The position numbers were made by a program, and so were the translations under genes. A stretch of DNA of 41,657 nt from UMGS172 sp964424555 (lineage in GTDB: Bacteria > Bacillota > Clostridia > Oscillospirales > Acutalibacteraceae), in assembly GCA_964424555.1 (NCBI GenBank), contig CAYRIX010000017.1, positions 1 through 41,657 on the forward strand, in the 5' to 3' direction. Under the pieces are notes generated by a model. It ran no database searches, was not told the origin of the DNA, and saw only the letters and a program-made list of their open reading frames with translations. Shown in pieces: positions 7,740 through 15,783 of the stretch (its first letter is position 1; each line of letters starts with the position of its first letter).

Positions 7740-8648
7740 ATGAAAAAATGCAATCGGCTGTTTTTATTGAGCTTGGCGATATTTGGCTTTATGATTTCAG
7801 CATGTGCCGATAACGAAATACAGCCGACGGGGAATACAAGTACCGTACAGTATACCGCCAAGGATGGATTTTTGGAGTACCTTAAAGACAGAGAAATCGA
7901 CAGTGATTTATTGTACTTTACTTCCGACCGGTTTGATACAACAAATGAGATGCAGTCCTTTGCGATAGTCGGTTCAAATAATAACTCAGAGCTGATGTAT
8001 ACCGACGGTAAAGAGGTGTCAATTCTTAAAAAAGGACTTATCTTAAAAAATGCTCCGACCGTTGCACTTACATCTACAAAGCCGTTATATCTATTGAGCT
8101 GTGTGGACATAAGCGGGAAAGCGGTTTCTTATGCATATACTGTAGCCGACGGTCAACCTGTTGAGCTAATTGGGGCAGGTGAAGAGCTGATGTCAATGGG
8201 TAATGATGATTTTTGTACGACTGTCTCACAGAACGACCGATATGCCGTTGACGGTTACATAGACGGACGGTCACAAAAACGTTATTATTTATATTTCGAC
8301 GGTGAAAAATTTAGAGAATACGGCGGAATTGCTATTACCGAGCCTGAGTTTGCCAAGTTAAATAAAAGCGAAACTGTGCTTAATTCGATTAGGGAATGCG
8401 GTTATACAGTTAACGGTTTGATATACCGTGCTAACGGTATTGTTAATATAAATTGTGAAAAGACGGTAGGGAATAGGACTGAATATGAAAACCTGACCGT
8501 AAAGATTATAAAGAACACATGCATCTGCATTCCAAGCGGTAACTCTCAGGAGGCTGATTATGTCGGCCGCTCCACCTATGGTGGAAGCTATAAGACTGCA
8601 GCGTTTCCGGAAATTGCAACATACCCCGAAAAATTTATTGTTGAATAA
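7740..8648 (+). CDS. Hypothetical lipoprotein
   Basis: 302 residues. A lipoprotein signal peptide with lipobox MISAC puts the lipidated Cys near residue 21, so it is anchored on the outer face of the membrane. The mature part has no repeat or domain I recognise. The ATG at 7740 is chosen because GGGTGA lies 7 bases before it; an ATG at 7722 would give an N-terminus unlike a signal peptide. The last 18 codons (from 8594) are duplicated near 11777 together with the downstream promoter, so a second copy of this gene, or one like it, once existed there. Confidence 0.7.
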   Translation: MKKCNRLFLLSLAIFGFMISACADNEIQPTGNTSTVQYTAKDGFLEYLKDREIDSDLLYFTSDRFDTTNEMQSFAIVGSNNNSELMYTDGKEVSILKKGLILKNAPTVALTSTKPLYLLSCVDISGKAVSYAYTVADGQPVELIGAGEELMSMGNDDFCTTVSQNDRYAVDGYIDGRSQKRYYLYFDGEKFREYGGIAITEPEFAKLNKSETVLNSIRECGYTVNGLIYRANGIVNINCEKTVGNRTEYENLTVKIIKNTCICIPSGNSQEADYVGRSTYGGSYKTAAFPEIATYPEKFIVE

Positions 8649-8833
8649 GAAAATGTAATTAAATTGTAACACTTTGACTATTGACTGTAAACCCTTAATA
8701 CCATATAATGGAATTGTAAAAGCAGAAAGGAGCAATACCTATGAAAACAGAATACAAATCTAAAATAATAATTCGCATGTTCAGTTGGATATTGGTTGTG
8801 CTTCTGTTGTTTTGCCTAACAGCCTGCGGTGGC
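8594..8833. repeat. Direct repeat, copy 1: gene tail + promoter + lipoprotein leader
   Basis: About 240 bp nearly identical to 11777-12016 (offset 3183). It holds the last 18 codons of the preceding lipoprotein gene, the intergenic region with a perfect promoter, the ribosome site, and the first roughly 30 codons (signal peptide and lipobox) of the next gene. The left edge is sharp, at GACTGCAGCG. On the right the similarity fades after the lipobox, where the mature proteins differ completely. Confidence 0.9.
8681..8709 (+). promoter_or_regulatory. Strong sigma-A promoter
   Basis: TTGACT (8681-8686), 17-base spacer, TATAAT (8704-8709), 31 bases before the ATG at 8741. It is probably the promoter for both the WG-repeat and the two-domain lipoprotein genes. 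Confidence 0.85.
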
Positions 8834-9784
8834 GAGGGAAATATAGATAGGACTGCCTCATTCTCAGATGACACTGTGGGTTTGGCCGTTTCAGATGATA
8901 CAGCACAACACAGCGAGCTGAAATTCGGAACGACCGAGCATTGTACAGTTGTGAACACTGTTTCAAAAAATAGTTTTATCGACCCCGTAATTTATGAATA
9001 TAACGGCGGAATCGTAAAAATTAATCTTGCATACACAGGTCTGCCGGTCATAGCCGTTGACAGTTATAAAGATACTTATGAATTTAAAAACGGCACCGTT
9101 TTGTTCGATGTGAATTTAGAGGATGGTATTAAATATTTTGAGGTGGATAAAAACGGAAAAATCGTAAAAATCCATGACAGTTATCCATACAGATTAGAGT
9201 CCTCGCCAAGTGATATAGATCCTTCTGATATCGGCGCCGATATTCGATGCGGTGACGGTATGTATGCGTATTACGGAGACGATGAAAGCTTACTTGGTCT
9301 TATGGACAGTTCAGGAAACAAGTTGACTGAGCCGATTTTTAAAGCATTCTTTAATTTTTATCAGGGTTATGCATCGGCCACTTTAGCTAATGACGGCAGT
9401 GCTGTTGTAATTGACAAAACAGGAAAAATTGTAGGCGCTTTACCTGAGCAAGGCACTTCTTACGGAGACGGTGTAATCGCTGTTATGAGCGGAGAACCGG
9501 GTAGTTATGTGTTTCATATCTACAATGTCTGCGGTGAACTGCTGTGCGAAGAAGGCTTTGATAACATAACCTACTTTAATGACGGAATAGCCGCTATAGT
9601 AAAGAACAACAAAATCGGCTTTATAGATGCCGAAGGTAATATTATATTTGAGCCAACGATAGCTTTTGATGAAATCGTATATCCACCGAAAGACAAAGGT
9701 TTCTATTTGTCTTTCATGTGTGAAGATGCGTTGGTGGTGCCTATCGGCGGAGAGTTTGCAGTAATATCTATTGAACGTCAATAA
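8741..9784 (+). CDS. WG-repeat lipoprotein
   Basis: 347 residues. Signal peptide with lipobox LTAC (Cys about residue 29). The C-terminal half contains WG/KWG-type repeats: GLMDSSGNKLTEPIF, VVIDKTGKIVGALP and GFIDAEGNIIFEPT, each of the form 'hydrophobic-D-x-x-G-x-hydrophobic'. Such repeats fold as beta-propeller-like or solenoid surface domains of unknown ligand. AAAGGAG precedes the ATG. The signal peptide is almost identical to that of the lipoprotein at 11924, although the mature parts are unrelated. The next gene follows after 20 bases, so they are one operon. Confidence 0.75.
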   Translation: MKTEYKSKIIIRMFSWILVVLLLFCLTACGGEGNIDRTASFSDDTVGLAVSDDTAQHSELKFGTTEHCTVVNTVSKNSFIDPVIYEYNGGIVKINLAYTGLPVIAVDSYKDTYEFKNGTVLFDVNLEDGIKYFEVDKNGKIVKIHDSYPYRLESSPSDIDPSDIGADIRCGDGMYAYYGDDESLLGLMDSSGNKLTEPIFKAFFNFYQGYASATLANDGSAVVIDKTGKIVGALPEQGTSYGDGVIAVMSGEPGSYVFHIYNVCGELLCEEGFDNITYFNDGIAAIVKNNKIGFIDAEGNIIFEPTIAFDEIVYPPKDKGFYLSFMCEDALVVPIGGEFAVISIERQ

Positions 9785-9804
9785 AGCAGAAAGGTGGTAA
9801 AATA

Positions 9805-11034
9805 ATGAAAACAAATCCCGATTCAAAAGTGATAATGCGAATACTTAGCTGTTTATTGACCATGTTGCTGCTGTTTTGTCTTACGTGCTGCGGAAAGGAA
9901 AAAGGAAGTTCCTTAAATAATTCTCCGTATATTTTTGAAGATATTTCCGATTCATATACCGATGAACTTAACTGGACCTATGGCGTTAACGAGCAGGACA
10001 CGACGCAGCAAGGCGTTGACAACTGGTACTATCTTTATAATGAAGAAACTAACATGAACGGAGTATACGATATAGAAAATTTCAAAGAATGTACATATTC
10101 TGAAGAAAAGTTGTGCTGGGTTACTGACAACACCCACGCAAATCCCGGTAGAATTTCGGTCAAGAACAGCAATATTGAATTTCATCCTACCGAATCTGCA
10201 TCTTTGTCTTTGGCATTCAAAGCACCGACTGACGGTAGCTATTCATTCGAGATAAGTTTTACTGCTGGCAACACCTCAACCACCGAAGGGGATGGTGTGA
10301 CTGTTTCTGTATACTCTGATAATTCATTGCTTTATATGCATAATATTTCAGATGAGGTTTTACAAGGAGAAACCTGCGAGCTTACTGCAAATATGAAGGA
10401 AAATGAATATTGTTACTTCTTGGTTGATCCAAATGAAGACAGTTACTATGATTTTTGCGGTTATGTACGTATCTATGTTTTTCAAAAATTTGATAAGTAT
10501 GTAAACAATCAAACCTCTTGGGGAATCGGTGAATTCTATAGTAACACCTTTAATCAAGGCAACAATAATTTGTACTGTCTATACACAGAAGAAACCGATA
10601 CTAACGGCGTTTACCGTATTTCCGAACTCAAAAGTTCCGAATTTACAGCTTCAAGGGTGGATGCCTACACAGGTGAAACAATTGGAAGTTGGTCGCCTGA
10701 CATTTATAAATCTGCACCTGAAACAGGGCTTTATCTTGAGGAAGACCTGACCGGTGTGATTGGTTTCAAGGCACCTCAAACCGGAATATATACAATAATT
10801 TCAGAATTTATCGCAAATCCCGAAGACGCCGATTCCGGCGATGGTATAACGGTTTCGTTTTATTGTGATGAAACCCTCATAAAATCATTACACATGAATG
10901 AATATGGTCAAAAACGATACTGTCTGGAGGTTGAACTGAAAGAGGACGAATGCTTTTACCTCTTTGCCGACCCAAACCAAAACAGCGGAAATGATAAGCT
11001 GATCAACTTTGATCTTTATATTGAAATAAAATAA
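9805..11034 (+). CDS. Lipoprotein with two tandem beta-sandwich-like domains
   Basis: 409 residues. Lipobox LTCC (Cys about residue 28). The mature part has two homologous domains of about 165-180 residues. Each begins with W(T/G)xGxxE/Y, has 'YxLYxEETxxNGVY', then 'SLAFKAPTDGSYSFEISF' or 'IGFKAPQTGIYTIISEF', then GDG(V/I)TVSxY and ends 'DPN(E/Q)xS'. The pattern suggests secreted carbohydrate-binding-module-like or PPC-like sandwiches, but no family is certain. AGAAAGGTGG precedes the ATG. It is co-transcribed with the WG-repeat lipoprotein and closed by a strong hairpin. Confidence 0.7.
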   Translation: MKTNPDSKVIMRILSCLLTMLLLFCLTCCGKEKGSSLNNSPYIFEDISDSYTDELNWTYGVNEQDTTQQGVDNWYYLYNEETNMNGVYDIENFKECTYSEEKLCWVTDNTHANPGRISVKNSNIEFHPTESASLSLAFKAPTDGSYSFEISFTAGNTSTTEGDGVTVSVYSDNSLLYMHNISDEVLQGETCELTANMKENEYCYFLVDPNEDSYYDFCGYVRIYVFQKFDKYVNNQTSWGIGEFYSNTFNQGNNNLYCLYTEETDTNGVYRISELKSSEFTASRVDAYTGETIGSWSPDIYKSAPETGLYLEEDLTGVIGFKAPQTGIYTIISEFIANPEDADSGDGITVSFYCDETLIKSLHMNEYGQKRYCLEVELKEDECFYLFADPNQNSGNDKLINFDLYIEIK

Positions 11035-11038
11035 TATT

Positions 11039-11075
11039 GAAGTATCTCGGCGAGACGCTCTCGCCGAGATACTTC
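11039..11075. terminator. Strong hairpin, bidirectional terminator
   Basis: GAAGTATCTCGGCGAG and its exact complement form a 16-bp stem around ACGCT between convergent genes. The T run is short, but the stem is very stable. Confidence 0.75.
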
Positions 11076-11107
11076 GTTATATTCACAATACTACTATCAT
11101 TAAGTAG

Positions 11108-11776
11108 CTATAATAAGCTTTTTACTCTGTTGCGGAAGTCATCCATTGTTTTACCGAATTTGGTCAACCAACTTTCCGGGTCACCGTGATTACTACCGTA
11201 ACCTAAATCATGTGACTCTTTGTGACTTACAATTGAATCAACGGACAATGAAAATCTTCTGCACAAATATGCACAGTACTCTACAGCCGCACCGAAAACA
11301 GCTTTGTTGAAGTAAGTCTGACAATCACTTGTACTGGAATTTGTTGCATCTTCACATATTTCAAATTGAATATGACTGCTATTGTAACTGCCGTTACTTC
11401 CTGTTCCGACACCCCAACAGGCATATTCATAAGGAAGTGTATTAGCTATAGCAATATTTACATTCTTGTCATATCCTATAAATGCATGCACCATTTTACT
11501 TACACCTGATTGATTCCAATGGTTATTGTAACTGTTTGTCCCAAACTCTGCAGGGCAATCAACATAACGCTTAATATAAGGATTATTTGCTGCTGTGCTA
11601 TGAACAACTATACCTTTAGGACCATCAATTATTTCCCCTGTTTTATAGCAGTCGTTTTCGACTTGGTAACATTCAATAATACGATAATTCATCTGTAAAC
11701 CATCAGTCGTCACCACTCCCGTACCGTACGAATAATACTCAACATCCGCAGTTGTAGCAGCGGCGCTGAGAGTCAT
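11108..11776 (-). pseudogene. N-acetylmuramoyl-L-alanine amidase (Amidase_2), 5' end removed
   Basis: The surviving 222 codons encode a linker (MTLSAAATTA, EYYSYGTGVVTT) and then an Amidase_2 domain that cuts the muramoyl-alanine bond of peptidoglycan. Zinc-ligand candidates are the His in IVVHST, the His in VSHKESHDLG and the Asp of GDP; HIQFEICED is also typical. The linker is the same as in the lysozyme gene at 12681-13586, where about 115 residues precede it. Here that N-terminal module is missing: upstream of the ATG there is no ribosome site, and the DNA becomes the copied tail of a lipoprotein gene exactly at GACTGCAGCG (11777). The catalytic domain looks intact, so a low level of product from ATG 11776 is not excluded. 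Confidence 0.75.
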
Positions 11777-11831
11777 GACTGCAGCGTTTTTGGAAATTGC
11801 AACATACCCCGAAAAATTTATTGTTGAATAA
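11777..11831 (+). pseudogene. 3' tail of a duplicated lipoprotein gene
   Basis: The last 17-18 codons, ending ATYPEKFIVE then stop, match the end of the gene at 7740-8648 with very few differences. No start or upstream part exists here, since the sequence to the left is the amidase gene in the other orientation. Confidence 0.8.
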
Positions 11832-11863
11832 GAAAATGTAATTAAATTGTAACACTTTGACTA

Positions 11864-11892
11864 TTGACTGTAAACCCTTAATACCATATAAT
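11864..11892 (+). promoter_or_regulatory. Strong sigma-A promoter (copied)
   Basis: TTGACT (11864-11869), 17-base spacer, TATAAT (11887-11892), identical to the promoter at 8681-8709 and carried by the duplicated block. Confidence 0.85.
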
Positions 11893-11923
11893 GGAATTGT
11901 AAAAGCAGAAAGGAGCAATACCT

Positions 11924-12601
11924 ATGAAAACAGAATATAAATCTAAAATAACAATTCGCATGTTCAGTTGGATTTTGGTTGTGCTCATATTGTCTTGCCT
12001 AACAGCTTGCGGTGGGGCTTATTCGGAAAGAGTTGATCAGCCGAACACGAAAAATAATAACTTGTCCGAAAGCAGTGAATTGCCGTCCGATGCTAAATAT
12101 TTGTTGCTCGAGGTTATGAATAACAAAAAAACATTTATCGCTGAAAATGGTTCTGAAACATTATTCCGAGATTACAAAATCCCCAATGTAACCGACGAGA
12201 TTCCGATTATTGCCGAAGAATATGCTTTTGTTGATTTAGACGGTGACAATATAAATGAATTGGTAGTAAAATGTACCACGGATTATGGGCTATATATGAT
12301 TCTGCATTATGATAGCAGTGGTGGCAATGTTTACGGTTTTTCCTTGGGTGCTCGCAGTTTTATGTCTGTTAAAGTTGACGGTACATTTATGGGTAGCGGT
12401 GGTGCGATGATAAATGTAATCAGCAAAGTATCGTTCGATAAAACAAGTATGAGTATAGATAATATTGCCGTTAACAATGATGCGGAAAAAATATATGAAG
12501 TAAATGGAAGTCCGGTTTCTAAACAAGCTGCAGATGAGTACTTTAGCAGCTGGAACAAAAAGCAACAGCCTATTTGGTTAACGGAGAATATATTTGATTG
12601 A
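11924..12601 (+). CDS. Hypothetical lipoprotein with a calcium-loop-like segment
   Basis: 225 residues. Lipobox LTAC, with a signal peptide almost identical to that of the WG-repeat lipoprotein. After a Ser/Asn-rich linker the mature domain carries YAFVDLDGDNINELVV, a DxDGDxxxE loop of the FG-GAP/integrin or dockerin calcium-binding type. The C-terminal part (EVNGSPVSKQAADEYFSSW) resembles the ends of small Clostridia lipoproteins. It lies between lysin genes on the opposite strand and was apparently brought in with the 240-bp promoter block. Confidence 0.65.
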   Translation: MKTEYKSKITIRMFSWILVVLILSCLTACGGAYSERVDQPNTKNNNLSESSELPSDAKYLLLEVMNNKKTFIAENGSETLFRDYKIPNVTDEIPIIAEEYAFVDLDGDNINELVVKCTTDYGLYMILHYDSSGGNVYGFSLGARSFMSVKVDGTFMGSGGAMINVISKVSFDKTSMSIDNIAVNNDAEKIYEVNGSPVSKQAADEYFSSWNKKQQPIWLTENIFD

Positions 12602-12607
12602 CATAAT

Positions 12608-12657
12608 ACCAAAAAGCCAAGACCACAATAAAACGATTTTGGCTTTTTGGTATTTTC
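12608..12657. terminator. Bidirectional terminator
   Basis: ACCAAAAAGCCAA / TTGGCTTTTTGGT, a 13-bp stem between the convergent lipoprotein and lysozyme genes, with T-rich flanks. Confidence 0.8.
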
Positions 12658-12680
12658 ACGCTATTATTCAAGCGAGTGAG

Positions 12681-13586
12681 TTACGTCAAAGTATTATACC
12701 AGTATTCTGCATTTTCTGCACGCAGTTCTTCTCTTCTATATTTTGCCAGTGGTCTTTCATAATTATATACGAATGCGCGTGCAAGATAATCAGGACTACG
12801 CGTAGATTGTGTGAATTCTGAAAAAGTTATGTTGTAATTACTAGTTTTTATCCATTGAACACCAGGATTAGCGTATACTTCATATAGGATACGCTTTAAT
12901 TGTCCGTCGATATCATCGTACGAGAGGCCTTCTTGGGTTGCCCAATCTATGTATTTGGTTGCCGGTGTCCACTGGACTAAGCCAAAACCGACTTTGAAGT
13001 CGCCTTCTTTCAGGCCTTGCCAAAGCCCTGGGTTAATTGTACTTTCAATTTCCATATTTCCCAGCATACCGCAAACTGATTGTTTGGTCCATCCTCTTGC
13101 CCTTAAGAATGACAAAATGTATTGAGCGTTTACCCGCATTTCACTTTTACTTAAATAACTATTACTGCAATATAGTCCATTTGTATCTTCTGTTGTTACT
13201 ACACCTGTACCATATGAATAATACTCAACACCCGCAGTTGTAGCAGCGGTGCTGAGGGTCATGACTGCAGCGGTGGTAGCGGTTTCGTCGGTTGCTGTAG
13301 AGGCTTCCGTTGTGTCAGCGGACAGTATAGCAATGCTGTCATTGCTTATTGCTATTGCCGCAATACCTGAATTTGCCGCCGCCTGTGCTTCACGTGCCGA
13401 GCACCGCCTCCATGCCATATAGCCACCTGCTTTGAGGGTCTTCAGTATCTCCTTGCAGTCTCCCTGAGGCAATGCAACACCCATGTTGTTACAAATTTTT
13501 CTAACCATTTTCATTGGCTCATCTTTAAGCGCTTTTTCACGCTTGACCGTGCCGAAAATTATATTATTATACTGCTTTTTGTCCAT
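12681..13586 (-). CDS. Phage-tail-lysozyme (Phage_lysozyme2) protein with unusual N-terminal module
   Basis: 301 residues, no signal peptide. Residues about 1-80 form a module with a single Cys in ICNNMGVALPQGDC and a segment AWRRCSAREAQAAANSGIAA; this resembles a degenerate CHAP/NlpC-like domain that has lost its His (inference). A Thr/Ala-rich linker follows (about 80-135), shared with the truncated amidase. Residues about 140-295 are the Phage_lysozyme2 domain, a muramidase/transglycosylase fold: SVCGMLGNMEIESTINP with the catalytic-type Glu, then GFGLVQWTP. The ATG at 13586 has AGAAAGGA 8 bases upstream; an in-frame TTG at 13616 is less likely. It overlaps the DUF1906 gene by 28 bases: a lysis operon. 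Confidence 0.8.
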   Translation of the reverse strand: MDKKQYNNIIFGTVKREKALKDEPMKMVRKICNNMGVALPQGDCKEILKTLKAGGYMAWRRCSAREAQAAANSGIAAIAISNDSIAILSADTTEASTATDETATTAAVMTLSTAATTAGVEYYSYGTGVVTTEDTNGLYCSNSYLSKSEMRVNAQYILSFLRARGWTKQSVCGMLGNMEIESTINPGLWQGLKEGDFKVGFGLVQWTPATKYIDWATQEGLSYDDIDGQLKRILYEVYANPGVQWIKTSNYNITFSEFTQSTRSPDYLARAFVYNYERPLAKYRREELRAENAEYWYNTLT

Positions 13587-14284
13587 AATAATTTTCCTTT
13601 CTGATTTAAATTCCAAAATTTTTTCAAAACTTCTTCGTCTTTGGCTAAAACCGTATCTACAGTCAAAAGGTCAAATGTAACCGTACCGCAACGCCATAGA
13701 TCTATGTCTTCCGTATTTATTCCGGAAGGGCAATATGGCTTCCATGCTTTTACTTCGCCTTCAACTTTAGGCTCGGTTGCGCCGAAAGATGCCGCTAAAT
13801 GCTTCCTGAATCTTACCGATTGAACATAGTGACTGCTTTGACGGTCAAAATTAAAATTCTTAGACGAATCTGTGTTGCCGATAAATCCTACGCAGTATCC
13901 TGCATTGACCACAGAAGCTGCGAATCCGAGCATCCAATTGTGATTAATACTCCATTCGGGATTAATATCGGCATAGATTACGATCCCAACTCCTCTGGGC
14001 ACTCCGAGAGCTTTAGCGGCATCTGCCGCCCGATCGCCGTCTTTAGTGCCATTGTTGCCGGAAATTTGAGCTTCGGTAAAATCATCAAACAAAAGACAGA
14101 CTGGGCAATTCTTTTCTTTTAAAAATTCAAGCTCATTTTTGGTTACTGCGTTTTCACCGCTTATTTGTCTGCCCCAAAAGTCCGGAAACCCCTTTTGCCT
14201 CATTACCCAATCATAGATCGTATAACCGTTTTTCAGCGGTGTGTTGGACGGGATTTTAGAACTAACTCCAAAACTTGTTTGCAT
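13559..14284 (-). CDS. DUF1906 (Rv2525c-like) glycoside-hydrolase-like protein
   Basis: 241 residues, no signal peptide. Domain typical of DUF1906/PF08924 proteins, which have a GH25-like TIM barrel: YDWVMRQKGFPDFWGRQISG, NELEFLKEKNCPV, GIVIYADI, NAGYCVGFIGNTD and DLWRCGTVTFDLLTVD. The first strand reads FGVSSK, whereas the paralog at 33793-34539 reads FGVDSQ, so the usual N-terminal Asp of the pocket is lost here. It lies between the XhlA-like gene and the lysozyme gene, which suggests a role in phage-type cell-wall degradation or targeting. AGAAAGGAAA precedes the ATG. Confidence 0.8.
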   Translation of the reverse strand: MQTSFGVSSKIPSNTPLKNGYTIYDWVMRQKGFPDFWGRQISGENAVTKNELEFLKEKNCPVCLLFDDFTEAQISGNNGTKDGDRAADAAKALGVPRGVGIVIYADINPEWSINHNWMLGFAASVVNAGYCVGFIGNTDSSKNFNFDRQSSHYVQSVRFRKHLAASFGATEPKVEGEVKAWKPYCPSGINTEDIDLWRCGTVTFDLLTVDTVLAKDEEVLKKFWNLNQKGKLLWTKSSIII

Positions 14285-14438
14285 AAATGTTTTCCTTTCT
14301 TATTTAAAATAGTTTTGAATGTGAAAATATCACAAGTAACAAAGCTTTTGCTATCATCAATTTTCACATTTATTAAGATTTCTGCAGCTGCAAGGCTATT
14401 ATATCTTATCAGCCGGACAAAACTTGTCCAAATTAAAA

Positions 14439-14466
14439 CAACTGTCCCACAAATGTGAGACAGTTG
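14439..14466 (-). terminator. Terminator after the XhlA-like gene
   Basis: CAACTGTCCCAC / GTGAGACAGTTG (one mismatch) with a 4-base loop, followed on the minus strand by TTTTAATT. It lies between the XhlA-like gene and the DUF1906 gene; the remaining 150 bases of that gap hold nothing recognisable. Confidence 0.7.
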
Positions 14467-14497
14467 CTTGTTTATATGGAGCTTCGGTGCGGATAGA

Positions 14498-14788
14498 TCA
14501 TGCAACGGCGAGCGTCAGAAGAAGAGAGATTATACCGCCGACCACAGCAGAAACGGTAGCTGTGATGATTTGGTTAAACCGCTGTTTAGGCTGATTGTCG
14601 ATCTCGTCTATCTTTTTTTCGTGACGGGCAAGGTGCTGATTGGTGTGCTTAAGCTCGTTAGCAAGAGTCGCCAGCGTCTCATTCATTGCACGTATCTCAT
14701 TTTGAACCTTCCGCATATCCGAAATATCACGTTCAACAGTGTTTAAACGCTGTTCGTGACGTTCCAATATGATATTTATGTCGTCCAT
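14498..14788 (-). CDS. XhlA-like hemolysin/holin-associated protein
   Basis: 96 residues. A long heptad-type coiled coil (about residues 5-70: ILERHEQRLNTVERDISDM, ETLATLANELKHTNQHL) is followed by a single C-terminal membrane helix (about 75-96, AVVGGIISLLLTLAVA). This is the layout of XhlA, the cell-surface partner of the XhlB holin in PBSX-like phages. AGGAGG lies 6 bases before the ATG at 14788. No XhlB-type holin with two or three helices is seen beside it. It is first in the lysis module. Confidence 0.8.
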   Translation of the reverse strand: MDDINIILERHEQRLNTVERDISDMRKVQNEIRAMNETLATLANELKHTNQHLARHEKKIDEIDNQPKQRFNQIITATVSAVVGGIISLLLTLAVA

Positions 14789-14804
14789 TAAAATCCTCCT
14801 TTCA

Positions 14805-14864
14805 CTATTTTGCAGCCGCAATCATAGTGTAATTGGTTATGGAGTCAAGTAACGGACTATTAAA
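14805..14864 (-). pseudogene. Tail of a lost gene upstream of the lysis module
   Basis: Just before the XhlA-like gene an open stretch of 19 codons ends in DSITNYTMIAAAK and TAG, with an in-frame stop and no start codon before it. A similar peptide (DLIECYTAQAAAKH) sits at the same distance upstream of the second DUF1906 gene (34556-34615). Probably the last codons of a phage structural gene that originally preceded both lysis genes. Confidence 0.5.
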
Positions 14865-14891
14865 TTAAATTTGGTTTCAAACTTAAGAAAA

Positions 14892-14917
14892 GAGCGGTCG
14901 GATTGCTCCGACCGCTC
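14892..14917 (-). terminator. Repeated RHS-array terminator, copy 1
   Basis: GAGCGGTCGG-ATTGCT-CCGACCGCTC, followed on the minus strand by TCTTTTCTT. The same hairpin appears at 18755-18780 and 20935-20960. Here it closes the remnant module. The rest of the gap 14865-14995 holds nothing recognisable. Confidence 0.85.
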
Positions 14918-14995
14918 CCAACACTTAAATTGCCGTTGGATTTATGCGCTCTGTTAAGATTCCGTAACAAATTAATGATGGTTTCAAGTAAATGT

Positions 14996-15745
14996 TTATA
15001 TACTGCCAATTAAACCATCCGAATCTGATAAACACAACAGACGTTTTTTGATAACTGCTGATAGTTCGCTGGACTGAGAATACATTATTGCCTGATTTGC
15101 ATAAGAAGTGGCACCTGCATTATCTCCAAGGTTATGGTTAACATTCGATATAATCATCGCTGCTATACTTTTATACAAAAACTGATCATTTTCTAGCAAA
15201 GTTAAAGCTTTTGTTTTACGCTCGGTTAAATCTAAATTATCTCTATTCAATAGTAATGACAAACAATTATCTAGATTACTATTTTGAAAAGATAAGGTAT
15301 TATCGTATTTTCTGCCAGTTAAATAATCGAAGAGTACCTTGTATTTTAGAATTATATCTATTCTTGCCTCAGTGCGTACAGCTTGATTAACTGTTGAATA
15401 ATTTGAATAAAACTCAGAAATATTGCCTTTTAAAGCTAAAGTTATAACCCGTTCTAGCTTTAACCAAACTACTTTATTATATTTACTATTTAATTTATTT
15501 ATGTAACTCAAACTGGCTTCGTGATCGTTTATGTTACGATAGCTCAAAATCTTTTTATACATAAATTTATTTCGTATTATGATATAAACGTCATAAATAA
15601 TGCGAGTTATTATTATGCTTGACACCAGATAAAGAGTGTGGTCAATCCATGTCATGTTATCTTTTGGTGGAAACAACAATGTGATAACATATAATTCTGC
15701 ATACCATATTACAAAAATAAGTATTTTTTCAAGCTTAGTATTCAT
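14996..15745 (-). CDS. Membrane protein with helical-repeat domain, candidate immunity protein
   Basis: 249 residues. Two N-terminal membrane helices (about residues 8-25 and 33-57) are followed by a cytoplasmic alpha-helical domain with TPR-like spacing (EASLSYINKLNSKYNKVVWL, GDNAGATSYANQAIMYS). No family recognised. It follows the toxin-tail remnant by 38 bases and is closed by the array hairpin, so by position it is the immunity partner of that lost toxin. AGGA precedes the ATG. Confidence 0.55.
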   Translation of the reverse strand: MNTKLEKILIFVIWYAELYVITLLFPPKDNMTWIDHTLYLVSSIIITRIIYDVYIIIRNKFMYKKILSYRNINDHEASLSYINKLNSKYNKVVWLKLERVITLALKGNISEFYSNYSTVNQAVRTEARIDIILKYKVLFDYLTGRKYDNTLSFQNSNLDNCLSLLLNRDNLDLTERKTKALTLLENDQFLYKSIAAMIISNVNHNLGDNAGATSYANQAIMYSQSSELSAVIKKRLLCLSDSDGLIGSI

Positions 15746-15783
15746 ACTCGTTTATCCTGTGAATCGTAAAAATAATATATAGG

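Larger units (their letters stand above)
11777..12016. repeat. Direct repeat, copy 2: gene tail + promoter + lipoprotein leader
   Basis: Second copy of the block at 8594-8833. The left boundary falls in a 10-base segment (GACTGCAGCG) that also occurs in the linker of the lysin genes, as seen in the intact lysozyme gene near 13264. This points to a joint formed at short shared sequence. Confidence 0.9.

Noticed and set aside
11777..11786. PstI site (CTGCAG) at the amidase-lipoprotein joint as a sign of cloning
   Set aside because: The hexamer is part of natural coding sequence in all related copies; microhomology is the simpler explanation.
14233..14505. A 90-codon minus-strand frame between the XhlA-like and DUF1906 genes
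   Set aside because: It runs through the terminator hairpin, overlaps both neighbours and has no ribosome site or recognisable domain.
11108..14864. A complete prophage
   Set aside because: Only lysis-type genes are present; no integrase, terminase, capsid, portal or tail genes and no attachment sites are seen.
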